A DNA stretch of 64,000 bases. Source: an uncultured Lentisphaerota bacterium. GTDB taxonomy: Bacteria > Verrucomicrobiota > Kiritimatiellia > CAIQIC01. The stretch's first letter is position 1. Each line of letters opens with the position of its first letter. A model generated the notes under the pieces. The model made no database searches. It saw only the letters and a list, made by a program, of their open reading frames with translations, and was not told where the DNA came from. The stretch is from positions 1-64,000 of the forward strand of contig CAITZM010000076.1 of assembly GCA_903896925.1 (NCBI GenBank), read 5' to 3'. The position numbers were made by a program, and so were the translations under genes. Shown here one piece after another: positions 1 through 9,871 of this stretch.

Positions 1-1130
1 GGCGCAGCAGCATTCGTCGGTGGTGGCATCTTTAACTTTGCCAACCATAACTACGCGGCGGTGGTCGGTGGTTATGGGAATACCGCCAGCGGTACGAATG
101 CGGCGATTGTCGGCGGCTACGGAAATACCGCCAGCGGTGCCGCATCTTTGATCGGCGGCGGCGAGCGGAACATCGCCAACAACAGCTATGCGACGGTCGC
201 TGGTGGCTACAAAGGCCTGGCCAGTGGCGTGGGGGCCTTCATTGGCGGCGGCGGCTTCGACGGCAGCACGTACGGCAGCAATGTGGCGAGCGGCGCGGCC
301 TCGGTCATCGGCGGCGGAATCCTCAATACGGCCAGTGGCGTCTTCGCGATGGTTGGCGGCGGCGGTGGAAACATGGCCAGCAACAGCTACGCGACGGTTG
401 GCGGCGGATATGGGAATACCGCCAGCCGCGCCTATTCGACGGTAGGCGGCGGCCAAGCGAATGCGTCTGGCGGCTTCCTCGCGACAGTCGCGGGTGGCAA
501 CAAAGGTATGGCCAGTGGCGCGGGCGCGGTCATCGGCGGTGGTGGCTACGATGGCAGCACCCTTGGCAGCAATGTGGCGAGCGGCGCGGCCTCGGTCATC
601 GGCGGCGGAATCTTCAATACCGCCAGCGGCATCGAAGCGACCGTCGGCGGCGGAATCCGTAACACCGCCAGCGGCGTCTACGCGATGGTTGGCGGCGGAT
701 ATGAGAATACCGCCAGCGGTAATCTCGCGACGGTCGCAGGTGGCGGCAAAGGTATTGCCAGTGGCGCGGGCGCGGTCATCGGCGGCGGCGGTTATGACGG
801 CAGCAACTACGGCAGCAACGTGGCGAGCGGCGCGGCTGTGGTCATTGGCGGGGGTATGTTCAATATCGCCAACAACATATACACCATGGTCGGCGGTGGT
901 TATCAGAACACTGCCAGCGGCAACTATGCGACCATCGGCGGTGGCTACCTGAACACCGCCAGCGGGGGGTTCTCGACGGTCGGCGGCGGTTATGGGAACG
1001 GCGCCAGGGGTGGTTGCGCAACGGTCGGCGGCGGCGAAGAGAACGCCGCCAACGGCAACATGGCGACGGTCGCCGGCGGCCTATGGAACTCAGCCAGCGG
1101 GCACTACAGTTTCGCCGGCGGACACCAAGC
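1..1130 (+). repeat. In-gene tandem repeats encoding the beta-roll head
   Basis: Repeats of about 42-45 bases encode the GGG/NTASG motifs. A longer order is superimposed: a near-identical block ending in codons for SGAAxVIGGG recurs near 289, 581 and 829. The array stays in frame throughout, which fits expansion by recombination inside a coding region. Confidence 0.8.
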
Positions 1131-1656
1131 CAAAGCGACGAACGATGGCGCATTTGTCTGGGCCGACCACCAATACATCGATTTTTTTTCCACAGCAAAC
1201 AATCAGGTCAGTTTCCGTTGTGCTGGCGGTGTGCGCTTCGCCAGTGGCAGCGGGGCGGCCAACCAGACGGTGGCGTGGACGCCCGGCAGCGCGTCCTGGT
1301 CCTTCTCCAGCGATCGCCATTTGAAGGAAGGCATCCAACCGGTCGCAGCCAAGGCGGTCCTCCAGCAACTCGCGCGGCTGCCGATCAGCGAATGGAACTA
1401 CAGCGGCTATGCGCAACGCCACATCGGGCCGATGGCACAGGACTTCCACGCGCTGTTCCCGCTCAACGCCAGCAACACCACGCTCAACGACGCCGACCTC
1501 CATGGTGTGGCCCTCGCCGCGATCCAGGGGCTCTACCAGGAACTGCAGGACGAGAAGACACGCAACACCACACTGGGAAAACAGTGTGCGGCGTTAGAAA
1601 AGCGGTTGCTCAACTTGGAAAGCAAACTCATGCCATCAAGCGCTGCAGGGAAGTGA
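1..1656 (+). CDS. Beta-roll repeat adhesin or fibre protein with C-terminal peptidase S74 chaperone domain (5' end missing)
   Basis: The reading frame is open from base 1, so the N-terminus lies outside the window. About 370 residues are glycine-rich 14-15-residue repeats of the form NTASGxxATVGGG, as in the left-handed beta-roll heads of YadA-like trimeric adhesins. The end matches the S74 intramolecular chaperone of endosialidases and tail fibres: SSDRHLKE (about bases 1308-1331) holds the Ser-Asp self-cleavage site, followed by GPMAQDFHALF and a C-terminal heptad-rich helix (LYQELQDEKTRNTTL onward). In the known family this domain drives trimerisation and is then cleaved off. There are no phage genes nearby, so a trimeric surface protein is more likely than a tail fibre. 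The next gene starts 7 bases after the stop. Confidence 0.85.
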   Translation, partial: GAAAFVGGGIFNFANHNYAAVVGGYGNTASGTNAAIVGGYGNTASGAASLIGGGERNIANNSYATVAGGYKGLASGVGAFIGGGGFDGSTYGSNVASGAASVIGGGILNTASGVFAMVGGGGGNMASNSYATVGGGYGNTASRAYSTVGGGQANASGGFLATVAGGNKGMASGAGAVIGGGGYDGSTLGSNVASGAASVIGGGIFNTASGIEATVGGGIRNTASGVYAMVGGGYENTASGNLATVAGGGKGIASGAGAVIGGGGYDGSNYGSNVASGAAVVIGGGMFNIANNIYTMVGGGYQNTASGNYATIGGGYLNTASGGFSTVGGGYGNGARGGCATVGGGEENAANGNMATVAGGLWNSASGHYSFAGGHQAKATNDGAFVWADHQYIDFFSTANNQVSFRCAGGVRFASGSGAANQTVAWTPGSASWSFSSDRHLKEGIQPVAAKAVLQQLARLPISEWNYSGYAQRHIGPMAQDFHALFPLNASNTTLNDADLHGVALAAIQGLYQELQDEKTRNTTLGKQCAALEKRLLNLESKLMPSSAAGK

Positions 1657-1663
1657 GGGGACC

Positions 1664-3589
1664 ATGAACAGGAAAGCAATCAGAGGTCAGCGATCAGACT
1701 TCAGCGGTCAGCGGGGCAAATGGCGAGGGACGAATGGCGGGGGGCGCTTTCCTTTCATCAGCCATCACCCCTGCACCCTGCATCCTGTTTTCACTTTATG
1801 CGTCGCGCTGTGTGGCGCATGGCTCGGTGTACCCGGGTTGGCGGCCACCCGCATCGCGGACGGGCTGGATCTCGGCGGCGGACAGGCCACCAGCACCAGT
1901 TACGCGGTGGTGAGCAGTCTGGGCGGCGTGGGCGAGGCGCTGACGGCGGGCGGCCTGAGCACAAACCTGCCGGGCTATCCCGGTCAATTGTTCGACCCTG
2001 CCGCGCTCAGCGTGCTGAGTACGCCGGCCGCGGTGGGTGGCTCCAGCACCAGCCAGCTCGGTGGCGTGGTCATGCTGCTGGACGGCACCGTCACCCTGCT
2101 GAGCGGCGCCGACGTGACCTGGGGTGCCGCAGCCTATCCGCTTGCGGGCATCAGCACCCATGGCGTGGTGACCTGCTCCCCGGTCCCGACCAATGCGACC
2201 GGCCGCTTCTTCGGCTGCTATCTCGGCGCCTACGGCACCAACACCCTCCTGGTCTACCCACCCTCGGTGCTGAACCTCACCGCAAGCCCCGTGGGCACCG
2301 CCATCCTCAGCGGCGGCGGCTCCTACATGGTCGGCAGCAACGCCACCTTCTCAGCCACACCCAACGCCGGCTGGCAGTTTCTGGGCTGGAACGACGGGGT
2401 AAAGGTCAATCCACGCAGCCTCCTTATGCCGCCGGGCGGCGCGGCCTACGTGGCCATCCTCGGCTCGCCTTCGAACATCGCCGCCGCCGTGGATGCGACC
2501 AACGTGAATTGGACGCTCGGCGGCCATGCCGCGTGGTACAGCCAGACCGGCGTCAAGCACGGCGCCCTTTCGGCCGCGCAAAGCGGCGCGCTCGGCGCCA
2601 GCCAGATCAGCTACATCCAGGTGACGACCAACGGGCCCGGCTCGCTGCTGTTCTGGTGGAAGGTGTCCTCGGCAGCCACCAACTGCCTCCAGTTCTTTAT
2701 CAACACCCAGCTCGTCAACCAGATCTCCGGCAACGTGGATTGGAACCAGTGCGTCACCTTCCTGGGCACGTCCAACCAGGTGACGCTGACCTGGCTTTAC
2801 GCCAAGAACAGCAGCGCTGTCTCCGGCAGCGATGCGGGCTGGGTGGACCAGGTGACCTGGATCCCCTGCCCCTACGCGCTGAACGTGCCGCAGGTGTTCT
2901 ACCAGGATCCGACCGGGATGCTGGCGAGCTGGGTGCTCAACAGCACCGGCGGCTTCCGGTTCGCGCGCATCCTGGCCAACACCGGCGGCTGGGCCTTGAA
3001 AGCCGCCGGCGACGTGAATGGCGATGGCGTCAGCGACCTGCTGTTCGAAACCGCCGCCGGCGATGTGGGCGGGTGGCTGATGAATGCCGACGGCTCGGTC
3101 CGCGATGCCCGGTTCTGGTCCAACATCGCCGGGTGGGAGGTCAAAGCCTGCGGCGATTATGAAGGTCTCCACCATGGCCAGATGTTTTTCCAGAACACGG
3201 AGGGTGTCACGGCGTACTGGCGGCTCGACACCAATGGCAGCTTCCAGGCGGCGGTGCCCTTGAGCAGGGCAGGCGGCTGGCAACTGCGCGGTGCGGGCGA
3301 CCTCGACGGTGACGGCAAGGCCGAACTGTTCTGGCAAAATGCCGCCGGCACGGTGGTCATCTGGTACCACAATCCGGACGGCAGCATCCGCGGCGGCGTG
3401 CCGTTCAACACCGGCCACTGGGTGCTCTGCGGCGTGGCGGATATCGACGGCGATGGCGTCAGCGATCTCGTCTGGCAGAACTCCGCCGGCCAAACGGGCG
3501 GCTGGTTCATGAACAGCAACGGCATCGCGCGCGCCGCCAGCTACTGGTGGGGCACCGGGAGCTGGAAACTCAAAGCCGCCGGGCGCTAA
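1664..3589 (+). CDS. Secreted modular protein with InlB-like B-repeat, jelly-roll-like domain and C-terminal five-repeat propeller
   Basis: The product has 641 residues. A hydrophobic stretch (about residues 43-60) ending in GLAA looks like a signal peptide. One divergent InlB B-repeat follows (about 202-262, GWQFLGWNDG), then a jelly-roll-like domain (about 272-402, SLLFWWKVSS and AGWVDQVTW), then five ~47-residue FG-GAP-like repeats (about 409-641) with calcium-type loops DVNGDGVSD, DLDGDGKAE and DIDGDGVSD. It ends in WKLKAAGR. The only usable in-frame start is 1664, with GAGGGG just upstream; this makes an unusually long region before the signal peptide, encoded by GGTCAGCG-type repeat DNA. 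It is probably cell-surface or extracellular and carbohydrate- or cell-binding; no catalytic domain is visible. Confidence 0.8.
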   Translation: MNRKAIRGQRSDFSGQRGKWRGTNGGGRFPFISHHPCTLHPVFTLCVALCGAWLGVPGLAATRIADGLDLGGGQATSTSYAVVSSLGGVGEALTAGGLSTNLPGYPGQLFDPAALSVLSTPAAVGGSSTSQLGGVVMLLDGTVTLLSGADVTWGAAAYPLAGISTHGVVTCSPVPTNATGRFFGCYLGAYGTNTLLVYPPSVLNLTASPVGTAILSGGGSYMVGSNATFSATPNAGWQFLGWNDGVKVNPRSLLMPPGGAAYVAILGSPSNIAAAVDATNVNWTLGGHAAWYSQTGVKHGALSAAQSGALGASQISYIQVTTNGPGSLLFWWKVSSAATNCLQFFINTQLVNQISGNVDWNQCVTFLGTSNQVTLTWLYAKNSSAVSGSDAGWVDQVTWIPCPYALNVPQVFYQDPTGMLASWVLNSTGGFRFARILANTGGWALKAAGDVNGDGVSDLLFETAAGDVGGWLMNADGSVRDARFWSNIAGWEVKACGDYEGLHHGQMFFQNTEGVTAYWRLDTNGSFQAAVPLSRAGGWQLRGAGDLDGDGKAELFWQNAAGTVVIWYHNPDGSIRGGVPFNTGHWVLCGVADIDGDGVSDLVWQNSAGQTGGWFMNSNGIARAASYWWGTGSWKLKAAGR

Positions 3590-3734
3590 TCCATTTATTC
3601 AAAAGCTCACACAGCTTGCTCAGCCCCCATGCCTCGGAAACCCTTCTGCCGGGCCAGGTTGGGGTGAGGCTTCAAGCTCATGCGGCCTTGCGGAAGCCGT
3701 CAGGATCCGCTCCAGCTTCATTTCGGCATTAATC

Positions 3735-3744
3735 ATGCTTTAAC
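3735..3744 (+). promoter_or_regulatory. Ten-base motif shared upstream of two secreted-protein genes
   Basis: ATGCTTTAAC lies 26 bases before the start at 3771 and occurs again on the minus strand at 14311-14302, 66 bases before the SGNH gene. Both genes encode proteins with the same C-terminal module. It may be part of a common promoter or operator; two copies of ten bases are weak evidence. Confidence 0.25.
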
Positions 3745-3770
3745 TCCCTGTTTTGGGAGCCGATGCACGC

Positions 3771-6700
3771 ATGAAGACGAACAGCGGTTGGGTGGGTTTT
3801 GTTTTAGGGATGCTGTGGGCCAGCCTGATGCCGGTGCAGGCACAGGTGAGCGCGAGTTTTGTGCGCCAGTGGGGCGGGTCGGGTACCGGCAACGGGCAGT
3901 TCGCCGGCACGCATGCCATCGCTTACAACCCGGTCAACAATTGCATCTACGTGGATGATGAGGCCAACCATCGGATTCAATACTTCGACACCAGCGGCAC
4001 CTATCTCGGCCAGTGGGGCACCTGGGGCAGCGGCACGGGCGAACTGAAAGGCCCGGCCGGTTTCGCGATCGCGAGCAACGGCACGGTCTACGTGGTCGAG
4101 CGCGACAACCATCGCGTGCATTACTTCGGCCCGGCCGGCGCGCACATCGGCCTCTGGGGCACGCAGGGGAGCGGCGACGGCCAGTTCAACAGTCCCTCCG
4201 CGGCGGCGTTCGCGCCCGACGGAACGCTCTACGTGGCCGACCGCTTGAATCACCGCATCCAGCACTTCACGGCCACCGGCACGTTCCTTGGAAAATTCGG
4301 GACGCAGGGCGGTGGTGCGGGGCAGTTCAATGAACCGATGGGCCTGGCGGTTTCCGGCAACGGCACCCTGTACGTCGCCGACAGCCAGAACCGGCGCGTG
4401 CAATATTTCTCCGCCGGCGGGGCGTTTCTCGGCCAATGGGGCACGACCGGCGGCGGCGACGGCCAGTTCGGCAACTCCTCGATCTACAACGCCGGCCCGG
4501 GCCACATCACCCTGGACGCCGCGGGGCAGGTGTACGTGGCCGACCCCAACAACTATCGCGTCGAGGTGTTCAGCGCGACGGGCACTTTTATCGGCAGCTG
4601 GGGCGGTTATGGGAACGGCCACGGCGGTTATTATTTTCCGAATGGCGTCGCCTGCGCACCCGGCGCGCAAGCCTATGTGGCCGACGAGGGCAACAGCCTG
4701 GTCCAGCAGATGTCCCTCACGGTACCCGGCCCCAATCAGGCGCCCACCGATCTCGCGCTGTCGGCGTCCAGCGTCGCAGAACACCAATCCGTGGGAACCA
4801 CCGTGGGCTTGTTTTCCACAACCGACGTCGCCGCCGGCGACACCTTCACGTATGCCTTGGTCGGCGGCGCCGGCAGCACCGACAACGCCGCATTTGCCAT
4901 CGACAGCGCCGCCCGGCTCCTGACGGCCGCGGTGTTCGACCGCGCCACGCAGAGCAACTATACGATCCGGGTCCGCACCACCGACCTGGGAGGTCTCGCG
5001 GTCGAGAAGGTGCTGAGCATCAGCATCATCGCCGCCGCCGCGCCGCCCCAGCCGCCGGCCAGCTTTGTCTCGCGCGGACCGGGCGGCGGGGGCGCGTTCT
5101 TCGACCCCTGCTTCAACCCCGGCAATCCCGACGAGCTCTGGGTCGGCTCGGACATGAGCGACCTGTTCCACTCGGCGGATTTCGGGCGCACCTGGGAGAC
5201 GGTGGATTTCCGCACCCTGCAGGGCGGCAGCCGGCCGGGCCGGATGCAGTTCACCAGCGACCCTCTGGTGCGCTACGCGCTCAACGGCGATGTGCCTGCG
5301 CGCTCGCAGGACGGCGGCGCAACCTGGACAGACGTCCCGCCCGACCCGTGGTCACAGTCGGTCTACGGCCTCTACGCCGACCCGCTCTCCACCAACCGGC
5401 TGTTGGTGAGCGACTACACGACGCTGAAAATATCCACGGACTCGGGCGTCACCTACGCCGACCGCTACACGGCGAACGACCTGCTGATCGCCGGCGTGTT
5501 CTGGGACGGGCCGCGCATCTACGTGGGCACGCGCCCCGGCCTGCTGGTCTCCACGAATGGCGGCGCCTCGTTCGCGCTCGCGGGCCTGCCGGGCATCGGC
5601 CCGGGCGAGGAGCTCGTCTCGTTCACGGGCGCGAAGGAGAACGGGCTGCTGCGCTTCTACTGCCTCACCTTCGCGGCGGGCACGGTGTGGCCGGGCATGC
5701 AAGGTTCGGAATACCCGGGCTACCTCCGCATGTACCGGCTCGACGGCGGCGCGGGCGCGTGGGTGGTGGCGACCAACGGCGTGGCGGGCCACCACCCGTT
5801 CATGCTGGCCATGTGCCGGACGAACATCAGCCTCGCCTATGCGGCAGGCGCCGACGCCGCCAGCCAACCGGTCGTGCTGAAGACGGTGAACGGCGGCGCC
5901 ACGTGGCAGCAGGTGCTGCAGTGTACCGCCAATGCGAATGTCGCGACGGGCTGGTCGGGCTATGACGCCGGCGGGTGGAACTGGAAGCAGTGGTCCTTTG
6001 GCGAGTGCGCCATGGGCTTCGCGGTCAGCCCGACCGACCCGAACCGCGCGGTCATCACCGACTTCGGGTTCATCCACGTGACGACAAACGGCGGCGCCAC
6101 CTGGCGTCAGGCGTACGTCACACCGGCCACCGAAAACCCGGCCGGCACGGCCACACCCAAGAACACCTTCTACTCCGGCAACGGCGCGGAGGACACCTCG
6201 TGCTGGTGGCTCTCGTGGTTCAGCAGCAACACGCTGTTCTGCGGGTTCACCGACATCCGCGGAATGCTCAGCACCAACGCGGGTGCCGCGTGGATGAGCC
6301 CCAACTCGCTGCCCTTCAACAGCACCTACCAGACCCTGAAGCATCCGGTCAGCGGCCTGGTGTATGGCGCGATGTCCTCGGTGCACGACCTGTACGCGTG
6401 GGACACCTACTGCGCCGACAGCCGCCTGAACAGCGGCTCCGGGGCGGTGATGAGTTCGGCGGACAACGGCACGACCTGGACCACGCTCAAGAATCTCGGC
6501 GGGCCGGTGGTCGGCCTCGCCCTCGACCCGAACAATCCGAACCGGCTCTACGCCGCAATGGTCCACAGCGCCAGCGGCGGGATCTTCCGCACAACCAACC
6601 TGGCCGCCGGCGCCGCCGCCACCTGGACCAAGCTGGCGGTGCCGCCACGCACCCAGGGACACCCCTACAACATCGCCGTGCTCAACGATGGCACGCTGGT

Positions 6701-8741
6701 CGCAACCTACTGCGCGCGTATCGCCGCGTCGGACTTCCAGCCCAGCTCCGGCGTGTTCATCAGCACAAACGACGGCGCCAGCTGGCTCGACCGCACGGCA
6801 CCCGGCATGCAGTACTACACCAAGGACCTCACGCTGGACCCGTTCGATCCCGCCCAAAACCGGTGGTACGCCGGCGTCTGGGGGGAATGGGGCGCCTCGG
6901 CAGGACTCGGCGGGCTCTATGCCACCACCAACCGCGGACTGGCGTGGACCCGGGTGACCTCCGGCCTCAGCGCCGTCGGCTCCTGCGCCATCAGTCCCGC
7001 GAATTCCAACCTGATGTACGTGACCACCGAAAGTCAGGGACTGTGGTTCACCACCAATCGCTGGGCAGCGGCCCCCACGTTCACCGCTCACACCGGCTAT
7101 CCGTTCCGCTTCCCGTCACGCGTTTTTTTCAACCCTTACAACCCCGGGGAAGTCTGGGTCACCAGCTACGGCAACGGCCTGCGCGTGGGGCTGGCCGACA
7201 ACAGCGCAGCCCCCTCGCACATCACGGTGACCGCCAGCCCCCCGGGCGGTGGCAGCGTCACCGGAGCGGGGAGCTACGGGATCAGTTCCAATGTCCAGCT
7301 CACGGCGCTGGCCGCCCCGGGCTGGACCTTTATCCGCTGGAACGACGGTGCCACCGACGCCATACGCAACGTCAGCGCACCGGCCGGTGGCGCCACGTTC
7401 ATAGCGTATTTTGCACCGCCAATGACCTTGGATGTACGCGCCCTTCCAGCCAACCGCGGCAGCGTCACCGGAGGCGGCACGTTCCCGATCGGCAGCCAGG
7501 TGCTCATCACGGCAACGCCGGCTGCGGGCTGGCTCTTCGCTGCCTGGAACGACGGGTCCACGAACGCCAGCCGGACGATCGTCGTGCCGGCGTCCAACAG
7601 CACCTACACCGCCAGCTTTGTCATGGGCTTGGGCGCCGCCCTCGATGCAACCAACCTGGCCTGGACCACCGGCGGCAGCACCAACTGGAGCGCACAGACC
7701 GCGGTCACCCATGATGGCGTGGCAGCGCTGCGGAGCGGAGCGCTCAATGCGGGCCAGCAGACATGGATCCAGACCACGACCAACGGCCCAGGCTCGCTGC
7801 TGTTCTGGTGGAAGTCGTCCACAGCCGCGGCCAACACCCTCCAGTTTTACATCAACACCCAACTCGTCAGCCAGATCTCCGGCAACACGGGCTGGAACCA
7901 GTACGTCGGCTACATCGGCACCTCGAACCAGGTGACGCTCAAGTGGGTCTACACGAAAAACAGCGCAGTCGTCTCCGGTAGCGACGCCGGCTGGGTGGAC
8001 CAGGTCAACTGGATGCCGTGTCCCTACGCGGAGCATGTGCCCTTGATTTTTTATCAGGACCCGACGGGCCTGCTGGCGAGTTGGGTGATCGGCACCAACG
8101 CCAGCTTCCAGTTCGCGCGCATCCTCGCCAACACCGGCGGCTGGGTGCTCAAGTGCGTGGGCGACGTCGATGGCGACACCGTCAGCGACCTGCTCTTCCA
8201 GAACGCGGCCGGCGACGCCGCGGGCTGGTTCATGAACGCGGACGGCTCCACGCGCAGCGCCCGGTACTGGTTCAACCTCAGCGGCTGGGACATCAAGGCC
8301 TGCGGCGACTACGAAGGCCTCGGCCGCAGCCAGCTGTTCTTCCAGAACGCCGCGGGCGTCGTGGCCTATTGGCGGCTCGACACCAACGGCAACTATCTCG
8401 CGGCTATCCCCCTAGGCGCCATGGGCGGCTGGAAACTGCGCGGTATGGGCGACCTCGATGGTGACGGCAAGGCCGAACTGTTCTGGCAGAATGCCGCCGG
8501 CACCGTGGTCACCTGGTACCACAATCCGGACGGCAGCATCCGCGGCGGTGTGCCGTTTAACACCGGCAACTGGGCGCTCTGCGGCGTGGTGGATATCGAC
8601 GGCGATGGCGTCAGCGATCTCGTGTGGCAGAACTCCGCCGGTCAAACGGGCGGCTGGTTCATGAACAGCAACTGCACCGCGCGCGCCGCCAGCTATTGGT
8701 GGAACACCGGAGCCTGGAAGCTCAAGGCTGCAGGGCGCTAA
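3771..8741 (+). CDS. Giant secreted multi-propeller protein: NHL, cadherin-like, Asp-box, InlB B-repeats, jelly-roll-like, C-terminal propeller
   Basis: The product has 1656 residues. The ATG at 3771 is preferred over an in-frame TTG at 3753 because GGGAG lies 11 bases upstream and it opens a clean signal peptide (MKTNSGWVGFVLGMLWASLM, cleavage near QAQ). About six NHL repeats follow (30-310, motif YVADxxNHRIQxF), a cadherin-like domain (321-423), a long Asp-box/sortilin-like region (430-1140, motif TNGGATW) resembling the folds of GH74 glucanases, two InlB B-repeats (1148-1283), a jelly-roll-like domain (1286-1413), and the five-repeat FG-GAP-like module (1423-1656) ending in WKLKAAGR. The Asp-box region could bind or cut polysaccharide, but I see no catalytic acids I can assign. 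It converges with the next gene, 38 bases away. Confidence 0.82.
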   Translation: MKTNSGWVGFVLGMLWASLMPVQAQVSASFVRQWGGSGTGNGQFAGTHAIAYNPVNNCIYVDDEANHRIQYFDTSGTYLGQWGTWGSGTGELKGPAGFAIASNGTVYVVERDNHRVHYFGPAGAHIGLWGTQGSGDGQFNSPSAAAFAPDGTLYVADRLNHRIQHFTATGTFLGKFGTQGGGAGQFNEPMGLAVSGNGTLYVADSQNRRVQYFSAGGAFLGQWGTTGGGDGQFGNSSIYNAGPGHITLDAAGQVYVADPNNYRVEVFSATGTFIGSWGGYGNGHGGYYFPNGVACAPGAQAYVADEGNSLVQQMSLTVPGPNQAPTDLALSASSVAEHQSVGTTVGLFSTTDVAAGDTFTYALVGGAGSTDNAAFAIDSAARLLTAAVFDRATQSNYTIRVRTTDLGGLAVEKVLSISIIAAAAPPQPPASFVSRGPGGGGAFFDPCFNPGNPDELWVGSDMSDLFHSADFGRTWETVDFRTLQGGSRPGRMQFTSDPLVRYALNGDVPARSQDGGATWTDVPPDPWSQSVYGLYADPLSTNRLLVSDYTTLKISTDSGVTYADRYTANDLLIAGVFWDGPRIYVGTRPGLLVSTNGGASFALAGLPGIGPGEELVSFTGAKENGLLRFYCLTFAAGTVWPGMQGSEYPGYLRMYRLDGGAGAWVVATNGVAGHHPFMLAMCRTNISLAYAAGADAASQPVVLKTVNGGATWQQVLQCTANANVATGWSGYDAGGWNWKQWSFGECAMGFAVSPTDPNRAVITDFGFIHVTTNGGATWRQAYVTPATENPAGTATPKNTFYSGNGAEDTSCWWLSWFSSNTLFCGFTDIRGMLSTNAGAAWMSPNSLPFNSTYQTLKHPVSGLVYGAMSSVHDLYAWDTYCADSRLNSGSGAVMSSADNGTTWTTLKNLGGPVVGLALDPNNPNRLYAAMVHSASGGIFRTTNLAAGAAATWTKLAVPPRTQGHPYNIAVLNDGTLVATYCARIAASDFQPSSGVFISTNDGASWLDRTAPGMQYYTKDLTLDPFDPAQNRWYAGVWGEWGASAGLGGLYATTNRGLAWTRVTSGLSAVGSCAISPANSNLMYVTTESQGLWFTTNRWAAAPTFTAHTGYPFRFPSRVFFNPYNPGEVWVTSYGNGLRVGLADNSAAPSHITVTASPPGGGSVTGAGSYGISSNVQLTALAAPGWTFIRWNDGATDAIRNVSAPAGGATFIAYFAPPMTLDVRALPANRGSVTGGGTFPIGSQVLITATPAAGWLFAAWNDGSTNASRTIVVPASNSTYTASFVMGLGAALDATNLAWTTGGSTNWSAQTAVTHDGVAALRSGALNAGQQTWIQTTTNGPGSLLFWWKSSTAAANTLQFYINTQLVSQISGNTGWNQYVGYIGTSNQVTLKWVYTKNSAVVSGSDAGWVDQVNWMPCPYAEHVPLIFYQDPTGLLASWVIGTNASFQFARILANTGGWVLKCVGDVDGDTVSDLLFQNAAGDAAGWFMNADGSTRSARYWFNLSGWDIKACGDYEGLGRSQLFFQNAAGVVAYWRLDTNGNYLAAIPLGAMGGWKLRGMGDLDGDGKAELFWQNAAGTVVTWYHNPDGSIRGGVPFNTGNWALCGVVDIDGDGVSDLVWQNSAGQTGGWFMNSNCTARAASYWWNTGAWKLKAAGR

Positions 8742-8779
8742 ACCAGACAGCTTCTGCCTTCTGGGTTGCAGCCCGGCGC

Positions 8780-9733
8780 TTATTTCCCGGCCGGGACGAC
8801 GTTGATTTCTGCGGCGGATGTCCACGGGCCCTCGTTGACCTCGGCGAGGGATTTGAACTTGATGTAGCGGCTCAGCTTGGCGGCAAACTTCACGGATTTC
8901 CGGCCCTTGGAATTTTCGAGCGTGCCCTTGGCGACCGGCTGGCCGAAATGCTGGCCGTCATCGCTGAGGTAGACCTCGTAGTCCCGGATGCGTCCGTTCT
9001 CGACATCGTCCTGGCGCGGCAGATAGGTGAGGCCCTGGATCGGACCCGGGTGTTTCAGTTCCAGGACGATTTCATGCGGCTGGCCGGGCGTGGCGTCGCC
9101 CCATTGGGTATGCCAGATCGAGTCCGTTTTACCGTCCACGGCATTCGCGGCCTTGCCATCCTCGGCGGAGATTTCCTCACTGTCCACCTTGACCACCTTC
9201 AGTTCCAGCTTGGAAACGACCGGTTCCCCCTCTTGGATCACGCCCAGTTCGGCAGCGGAGGCCCACGCCTCGCCATTGACCTCGCTCAGCGTAACGAGCT
9301 TGATGAACGAGCAGAGCACGGGATCGAACCCGACGGACTGCTGCTCCTTGCTGCGCTCGAACTCGCCCTTCTTGACCGGCCGGCCGAAAGCCTTCCCGTC
9401 GGTGCTGACGTAGATCTCGTAGCCCTTGATCATGCCATTGTCGTTCTCGCCCTGCCGCGGCAGATAGGTGAAGCCCTTGATTTTGCAGGGCGGATCGAGC
9501 TGGAGGACGAGCTCGTGCGGATGGGCCGGACTGGCGTCCTGCCATTGCGTATGCCAGTACGTGTCCGGCTGGCCGTCCACCGCGTTCGCCGCCTTGCCGT
9601 CCTCGCCGGCGGTCTCCTCGCTGTCCGCCTTGACGACCTTCAGCGTCAGCTTTTCGACCGCGCGCGCCGCCGGCGTCAGCCCGATGGCCGCCGCCGCTGC
9701 GCCACCCAGCATGGCCAACCATAGTCTCTTCAT
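8780..9733 (-). CDS. Secreted protein with two discoidin-like (F5/8 type C) domains
   Basis: The product has 317 residues. The start at 9733 follows a strong GGAAAGGCGAGG and opens a signal peptide (MKRLWLAMLGGAAAAAIGL, cleavage near ARA). The mature protein is two copies of a ~150-residue unit. Each begins K-VVK-DSEE--GEDGKAANAVDG, followed by TxWHTQW, HExVLxL and GxTYLPRQ, which are the hallmarks of galactose-binding-like discoidin domains. The copies differ enough to be an old duplication. Likely role: binding a sugar at or outside the cell surface. There is no enzyme domain. It reads in the same direction as the O-antigen-ligase-like gene, 138 bases downstream of its end, but has its own ribosome binding site. 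Confidence 0.82.
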   Translation of the reverse strand: MKRLWLAMLGGAAAAAIGLTPAARAVEKLTLKVVKADSEETAGEDGKAANAVDGQPDTYWHTQWQDASPAHPHELVLQLDPPCKIKGFTYLPRQGENDNGMIKGYEIYVSTDGKAFGRPVKKGEFERSKEQQSVGFDPVLCSFIKLVTLSEVNGEAWASAAELGVIQEGEPVVSKLELKVVKVDSEEISAEDGKAANAVDGKTDSIWHTQWGDATPGQPHEIVLELKHPGPIQGLTYLPRQDDVENGRIRDYEVYLSDDGQHFGQPVAKGTLENSKGRKSVKFAAKLSRYIKFKSLAEVNEGPWTSAAEINVVPAGK

Positions 9734-9871
9734 CGTTGCCTCGCCTTTCCTCTTTGGGTTTGCCGCCTCTGCCAACGCTGCACAGTATCCCGCCATTCCG
9801 CAGGCGACGCAAGCGCACAGGGCCCTGCGCGGACATACCACCGGAAGGCTGCGCCAGCCACAGGAGCCGCG

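Noticed and set aside
1-1130. Short regular repeats resembling a CRISPR array
   Set aside because: They encode a continuous beta-roll protein and lack unique spacers.
1-1656. Phage tail fibre because of the S74 domain
   Set aside because: No other phage gene is near; S74 domains also end bacterial surface proteins with beta-roll repeats.
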